Position numbers and translations under genes: made by a program. Source: Helicoverpa zea (lineage: Eukaryota; Arthropoda; Insecta; Lepidoptera; Noctuidae). From it: DNA of 64,000 nucleotides. Below are positions 58,221 to 64,000 of the stretch, one piece after another; position 1 is the stretch's first letter; each line of letters begins with the position of its first letter. The notes beneath the pieces are model-generated. The model was not told where the DNA came from and did no database searches. It was given only the letters and a program-made list of their open reading frames with translations. Location of the stretch: positions 9,052,001-9,116,000 of the forward strand of contig NC_061475.1 in the NCBI RefSeq assembly GCF_022581195.2. Reading direction: 5' to 3'.

Positions 58221-60057
58221 CATTTTCCTCAAAGTCAAATCATTTATTTCATTTAGGCCTTTACAAGCACCTATGAACGCCAAAAATTATAAATAGTTTC
58301 GATTCTAGTTGCCCATTTCGAAAGTAGTTTTCTATGGAGTAGAACGGGCAAGAAATTCCATGGTTACTCTTTTAAAAAATAATACGTATTACAGTGTGAA
58401 TGTATTGATACATACATACAATACCTAATAACATGCGAAGAACATGTAGAATCACAGACAAAAAATATGAAAATAAAATGACAAAACTAAAATGCTACAT
58501 GGTACTCACATTTACAAATCGGTTTCTATTTTGGTACAAGGTCACAGACAAACAATCAAAAGAATAATACAATTTTTCTAGCTGGCGTAATTCTAAATTG
58601 GCAACTAATGTGATATTGTCAGTATGTCCTATAGAGCAGGACCAGCATTTTCATCTTGAATGTCACACACTTCGACGACCGTTGATTATAGCAACATTGT
58701 GTTGGCTTTAATTGCCAGCATGGTAGTATTGTCACACGATGTTGGCAATTAAAGGATTCACACTATTGCTCGCGGTGGAAGAGTACGGGAACCGTGCTGC
58801 CGAAGACGTTGACTGTAGCAATATTGTGCTGTCTTTTCTTGCAAATTTTGTAATACTGTCACACAAAATTGGCAAGAAAAGAGTGAACACTATTGCTGGC
58901 GATGGAAGAAGAGCAAATCTGCGAAAGTGTGCAAAAAGTTACATCATCATCATCCTCCTTCCCTTATCCCAATGTTATTTGAGGTCGGCGCAGCATGTTT
59001 TCTCCTTCCAACTTGTCTATCTGCCGTCATCTCCCAAGTAACATTCTTTCTAATCATATCCACTTTCACGCAATCCATCCATCGTTTCTTCGATCGTCCT
59101 CTTCCCCTGTACCCATCCACGTTCATGCTCATCACCTTACTCCCAACGTGACTCTCATTCCTCGTAACATTCTCATCTCTTCCGCATGAAATTGCCTTTC
59201 ATTCGTCGCTTTTGTGGGCCAGCAATGTGATCTATAACTACACGACAGCAGGTGTGCAAAAAGATACAAAGATTACAATGACAAAATATAGCATTTTCCT
59301 CAGTTCGACGACCGTTGATTATAGCAACATTGTGTTGGCTTTAATTGCCAGCATGGTAGTATTGTCACACGATGTTGGCAATTAAAGGATTCACACTATT
59401 GCTCGCGGTGGAAGAGTACGGGAACCGTGCTGCCGAAGACGTTGACTGTAGCAATATTGTGCTGTCTTTTCTTGCAAATTTTGTAATACTGTCACACAAA
59501 ATTGGCAAGAAAAGAGTGAACACTATTGCTAGCGATGGAAGAAGAGCAAATCTGCGAAAGCGTGCAAAAAGTAACAAATATTAAAATTACAATATAGCAT
59601 TTTCCTCAAAGTCAAATCATTTATTTCATTTAGGCCTTTACAAGCACCTATGAACGCCAAAAATTATAAATAGTTTCGATTCTAGTTGCCCATTTCGAAA
59701 GTAGTTTTCTATGGAGTAGAACGGGCAAGAAATTCCATGGTTACTCTTTTAAAAAATAATACGTATTACAGTGTGAATGTATTGATACATACATACAATA
59801 CCTAATAACATGCGAAGAACATGTAGAATCACAGACAAAAAATATGAAAATAAAATGACAAAACTAAAATGCTACATGGTACTCACATTTACAAATCGGT
59901 TTCTATTTTGGTACAAGGTCACAGACAAACAATCAAAAGAATAATACAATTTTTCTAGCTGGCGTAATTCTAAATTGGCAACTAATGTGATATTGTCAGT
60001 ATGTCCTATAGAGCAGGACCAGCATTTTCATCTTGAATGTCACACACTTCGACGACC
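57304..60057. repeat. 1,377-bp higher-order repeat, two tandem copies
   Basis: 57304-58680 and 58681-60057 are near-identical blocks. Each holds a 633-bp unit, a shorter A+B unit, a CR1-type LINE tail (58225-58375 and 59602-59752) and a bridging segment ending CACACACTTCGACGACC. Landmarks repeat at exactly 1,377 bp (57362/58739, 57995/59372). Confidence 0.9.
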
Positions 60058-60989
60058 GTTGATTATAGCAACATTGTGTTGGCTTTAATTGCCAGCATGG
60101 TAGTATTGTCACACGATGTTGGCAATTAAAGGATTCACACTATTGCTCGCGGTGGAAGAGTACGGGAACCGTGCTGCCGAAGACGTTGACTGTAGCAATA
60201 TTGTGCTGTCTTTTCTTGCAAATTTTGTAATTACAAGTCACACAAAATTGGCAAGAAAAGAGTGAACACTATTGCTGGCGATGGAAGAAGAGCAAATCTG
60301 CGAAAGTGTGCAAAAAGTTACATCATCATCATCCTCCTGCCCTAACCCCAATGTTATTTGGGGTTGGCCCAGCATGTTTTCCTTCCATACTTGTCTATCT
60401 GCCGTCATCTCCCAAGTAACATTCTTTTTTAATCATATCCACTTTCACACAATCCATCCATCGTTTCTTCGTCGTCCTCTTCCCCTATACCCGTCCACGT
60501 TCATGCTCATCACCCTCCTCCCAACATGACTCTCATTCCTCTTAACATTCTCATCTCTTCCGCATGAAATTGCCTTTCATTCGTCGCTTTTGTGGGCCAG
60601 CGATCTGATCCATACACGACAGCAGGTCTGAAAAAGTTACAAAGATTAAAATGACAAAGTATAGCATTTTCCTCAGTTCGACGACCGTTGATTATAGCAA
60701 CATTGTGTTGGCTTTAATTGCCAGCATGGTAGTATTGTCACACGATGTTGGCAATTAAAGGATTCACACTATTGCTCGCAGTGGAAGAGTACGGGAACCG
60801 TGCTGCCGAAGACGTTGACTGTAGCAATTTTGTGTTGTCTTTTCTTGCAAATTTTGTAATACTGTCACACAAAATTGGCAACAAAAGAGTGAACACTATT
60901 GATGGTGATGGAAGACAAGCAAATCTGCGAAAGCATGCATTACAAAGTTACAAAGATTAAAATGACAAAATGAGTCTCGTGTCTAATGG

Positions 60990-61530
60990 ATGTTACTAAG
61001 TTAATTTTGCCACCGACTTCTAGGCCGACGCACCTAAAATTAGTTTTTTTTGCTTTTTAGTGTGTTTGGAAGTCGGTTAAATTTTTTTGTAAAAAAAGTT
61101 TTTTATTTACAGCTTTTCAGTGACACGAATAGTTGTTATTACTCATATAAGTGGAAAATTCTCATCAATACAAAGAATATAAGCCCAAACACGAGGTATT
61201 TTACATATTCAGTTGTCGAGTTCTCTCGACCCTCTCTGGTCTCCTTCATCAGGTCAGCTCCAAATCTTCACTGTTGAATAGTGCTTTCAGGCACGACACC
61301 TGACTGTCAAGTTTTAACCCTATGAATGCTTACAACTTTCGAAGGTTGCACTCGATTTCTCAGGGTTTCCATCATCAGATCCTGACCTGATGATTATGGG
61401 ACCAACTGGCAGCTATTCCGCGTCGAACCAAAAAAGAACCACGTAAATCGGTCTATAAACCTCAGAGTAATCGATGTACATACATTGAAAAAAAAAACAT
61501 ACCTCCTCCTTTTTGGGAAGTCGGTTAAAA
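60990..61530. repeat. GTCGGTTAAAAAT repeat, half copy
   Basis: Contains only the right arm of the hairpin seen at 44.7 kb (CACCGACTTCTAGGCCGACG), then the same body, ending TTTTTGGGAAGTCGGTTAAA directly against an array unit. Confidence 0.75.
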
Positions 61531-61804
61531 ATATAGCATTTTCCTCAGTTCGACGAGGGTTGATTATAGCAACATTGTGTTGGCTTTAATTGCCAGCATG
61601 GTAGTATTGTCACACGATGTTGGCAATTAAAGGATTCACACTATTGCTCGCGGTGGAAGAGTACGGGAACCGTGCTGCCGAAGACGTTGACTGTAGCAAT
61701 ATTGTGCTGTCTTTTCTTGCAAATTTTGTAATACTGTCACACAAAATTGGCACGAAAAGAGTGAACACTATTACTGGCGATGGAAGAAGAGCTAATCTGT
61801 GAAA

Positions 61805-62160
61805 GTGTGCAAAAAATTACATCATCATCATCCTCCTGCCACTTTCCCAATGTTATTTGGGGTAGGCGCAGCATGTTTTCTCCTTCCATACTTTTCTATC
61901 CACCGTCATCTCCCAAGTAACATTCTTTCTAATCATATCTACTTTCACAATATCCAGCCATCGTTTCTTCGGTCGTCTTCTTCCCCTATACCCATTCACG
62001 TTCATGCTCATCACCTTCTTCACAACATGACTCTCATTCATCCGCATCACATGCCGATACCATGGAGTCACTTTCAAATTCCTCTTGTATGTTCATTCCT
62101 CACTCTATCTTTTTGCGTCACACCACATAACTCTTAACATTCTCATCTCTGCCGCATGTA
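61805..62160 (-). pseudogene. longer copy of the LINE tail captured in the array
   Basis: The minus strand encodes WYRHVMRMNESHVVKKVMSM, then NGYRGRRRPKKRW and KEKTCCAYP, an RTE-clade ORF2 end. Compared with the 633-bp units it retains about 95 extra bp (about 62039-62130) between the ACTCTCATTC and CTCTTAACATTC landmarks. It therefore represents the state before the internal deletion. Confidence 0.8.
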
Positions 62161-62727
62161 ATTGCCTATCGTCGCTTTTGTGGGCCAGCAATCTGATCCA
62201 TACACGACAGCAGGTGTGCAAAAAGTTACAAAGATTAAAATAACAAAATATAGCATTTTCCTCAGTTCGACGAGGGTTGATTATAGCAACATTGTGTTGG
62301 CTTTAATTGCCAGCATGGTAGTATTGTCACACGATGTTGGCAATTAAAGGATTCACACTATTGCTCGCGGTGGAAGAGTACGGGAACCGTGCTGCCGAAG
62401 ACGTTGACTGTAGCAATATTGTGCTGTCTTTTCTTGCAAATTTTGTAATACTGTCACACAAAATTGGCAAGAAAAGAGTTAACACTATTGCTGGCGGTGG
62501 AAGAAGAGCAAATCTGCGAAAGTGTGCATAAATAACAAAGATTAAAATTACAAAATATTTGCATTTTCCTCAGTTCAGCACAAGACGTTTAGGAGGGGTA
62601 TATCTTTAAAACCCGACGTGCTAGTGCAACTGCAATTTTATGTTCTGGCTGGACTTGGACGAGACTTTGATTATGAACGAACAAACAAAAAACTGGAGAT
62701 CGAAACAAGACCAATTTTCTTCATCAT

Positions 62728-63117
62728 CTGCCTAGCCATTTACCAACTATGGGTAGGTTGGGGCCGCTACCAGTCTAACGAGATGTCAATATTGCAGCTG
62801 AGCATCAGTGTGCCACGTGGAGCGACTGCCTATCTGACCTCCTCAAACCAGTTCGATCCAATACCCATGGGTAAGACTGGTTGTCAATCTTTTTGGCTTC
62901 TGACTACTCGTAACGGATACCAAAGATGTTCAATGACAGCCGGGCCCTACACTTTAACCTGCCATCCGAAACACAGTCATTGGTGTCTAAGATATACTTG
63001 GAAAGTACATACAAACTTAGAAAAGTTGCATTGGTACTTTCCTGAATCGAACCCACGCCCTAGTCCTACTTGGGAAATTGGGAGGTTGGTTCTTTAGCCA
63101 CTAGGCCACCACAACCA
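62728..63117 (-). mobile_element. degraded tRNA-derived SINE
   Basis: Same family and orientation as the intact SINEs, with many substitutions and small indels and a damaged B box (GATTC without the full GGTTCGA). No clear target duplication was seen, so it is an older copy. The 159-codon open frame crossing it is not a gene. Confidence 0.8.
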
Positions 63118-63119
63118 CC

Positions 63120-64000
63120 ACGACGAAATTATGCATAGCGAAATAAATACTAAAACTAATATTTTAGTATACTTGAGTAAAATACTATATTTATTAAAAA
63201 GGTAGCAACCCTAATTCATTACCTAGGTAAGATGTCTATAAAATTCAATACCTAGGTACATTGACATCTGTAGGTACTTTTACAAACATTAGGTACCTAT
63301 GTTAAGTAGAAACCTACCAATTGCTAAAAATCACGAAAATAACGCATCAAAACAAGTCGTAGAATTGACGATAAGCGTTGCCATAGCAACCATGACAACT
63401 TGGAGCATTTGTTTGTCAACTGAAAACGACACGACTTCAACACTATGTTTCAAAAAAGTGTTATTCTGCAGGTTTTTTTTCGATAGTTACTAATACTACT
63501 AATAATATCGGTGCGTTAAGTTCATTTTACCGAGACATAAATTAAATTAACTTTTTGGACTAAGATAATAATAGATAACTTTTTTATGGGAAATTATCAA
63601 GTGACCCTTCCCGCTGTGGGTGCAGCGTGAGGGAATGTCAGACTCTTACCGAAGTAACTATTAAGTAATCTGTGCTCTTACTGACTAAAACCCACCATGC
63701 TCCTTCTTAAGCCCTTTATGTACCAGCACCGCGGTAACTCCTTCGAACAATCCCGCAGCCCATGTAGGAATATCTCTCTTAGTCATCTTGGCAGCCAAAA
63801 TAAACATAGGACTATCTGACAATTCAGTGTAAATTACTTACCTACCATGTTTCCAAAGTGGTTGACATCTGCGACTCCAAGAAGCCAGGATAGTAAGAAA
63901 ATTATAAGTAAATACTTACCTGTAGGTATAGGTAGGTATACAAAAATGATGCGACCTCCAGACTCCAGCTTTCTTATAATAATCAAAGTACTTACATATA
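63120..64000. other. right edge, non-coding
   Basis: AT-rich with GTAGGTA words; only the R1-type LINE end is recognisable. Confidence 0.5.
63590..63775 (-). mobile_element. R1-type LINE 3' UTR fragment
   Basis: CTTCCCGCTGTGGGTGCAGC, ACTAAAACCCACCATGCTCC and TTCGAACAATCCCGCAGCCC match the R1-type 3' UTR also found at 18.7 and 31.75 kb. No coding remains. Confidence 0.65.

Larger units (their letters stand above)
60058..62545. repeat. tandem array, right block with diverged units
   Basis: A modules near 60057, 60687, 61558 and 62279 are more diverged than those in the centre. A copy of the GTCGGTTAAAAAT repeat (60990-61530) is inserted. The unit from 61558 carries the longest LINE tail. The last dimer fades out after 62540. 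Confidence 0.85.

Noticed and set aside
45416..62531. Dozens of conserved 60-100 codon open frames on both strands
   Set aside because: They repeat because the DNA repeats. Frames on opposite strands are equally open, there is no known domain, and the minus-strand KKRWMDC frames are a truncated LINE tail without a start or upstream domain.
45405..62545. CRISPR-like array
   Set aside because: Repeats are hundreds of bp long with no unique short spacers, and the host is an insect.
62618..63097. 159-codon open frame
   Set aside because: It runs through a degraded SINE whose sequence explains it fully.

Overview
The window looks like nuclear DNA from a moth or butterfly (Lepidoptera; noctuid-like base use is a guess). 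It is AT-rich, dotted with the GTAGGTA/CTACCTA words common in lepidopteran introns. It carries repeat families typical of Lepidoptera: tRNA-headed SINEs with a (GATGAT)-type tail, Lep1/Helitron-like fragments, RTE, R1 and CR1/Jockey LINE 3' ends, and several MITEs. There is no prokaryotic or viral gene organisation. Genes are split by GT-AG introns and most of the sequence is non-coding.

Region 1 (1 to 12.5 kb) has no recognisable gene. It holds a complete SINE with 16-bp target duplications, LINE ends, and three dispersed copies of a GC-rich, promoter-like module. Region 2 (12.5 to 27.4 kb, + strand) is the LIM-homeodomain gene tailup/Islet. Eight coding exons are readable from LIM1 to the stop codon. 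They encode LIM1, LIM2, a linker, the homeodomain and the Islet-specific LHX-binding segment. The 5' exon with the start codon was not found. Its introns hold a large composite repeat, LINE and Lep1 fragments, and a GC-rich promoter-like patch with a palindromic E2F-type site.

Region 3 (27.4 to 33.6 kb) is transposon-rich: a PIF/Harbinger-like MITE, a GTTAC/GTCGACA-rich block, and a 1.46-kb hAT-like element with a perfect 8-bp target duplication that contains pieces of two different LINEs. Region 4 (33.6 to 42.4 kb, - strand) holds two small genes in tandem, each with a non-coding first exon and one coding exon of about 155 codons. Their proteins are unrecognised and helical. Their upstream regions share an ordered set of motifs, so they are probably diverged duplicates. 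A 1.7-kb TIR-bearing element and a complete SINE lie between them.

Region 5 (42.5 to 48.7 kb) has more MITEs, a long perfect-stem palindrome, and a 1.29-kb element with 11-bp TIRs and many copies of CACGGCRATGAAA. Region 6 (45.4 to 62.6 kb, interrupted by the previous element) is the most striking part. It is a nested tandem array whose basic module is a foldback of about 81 nt. Two related foldbacks (A and B) make a 293-bp dimer. A truncated antisense RTE LINE tail was captured into the dimer to make a 633-bp unit, and these units were amplified again into 1,377-bp and larger blocks. The reading frames that recur there on both strands are by-products of the repeat. Region 7 (62.6 to 64 kb) holds a degraded SINE and an R1-type LINE 3' end.
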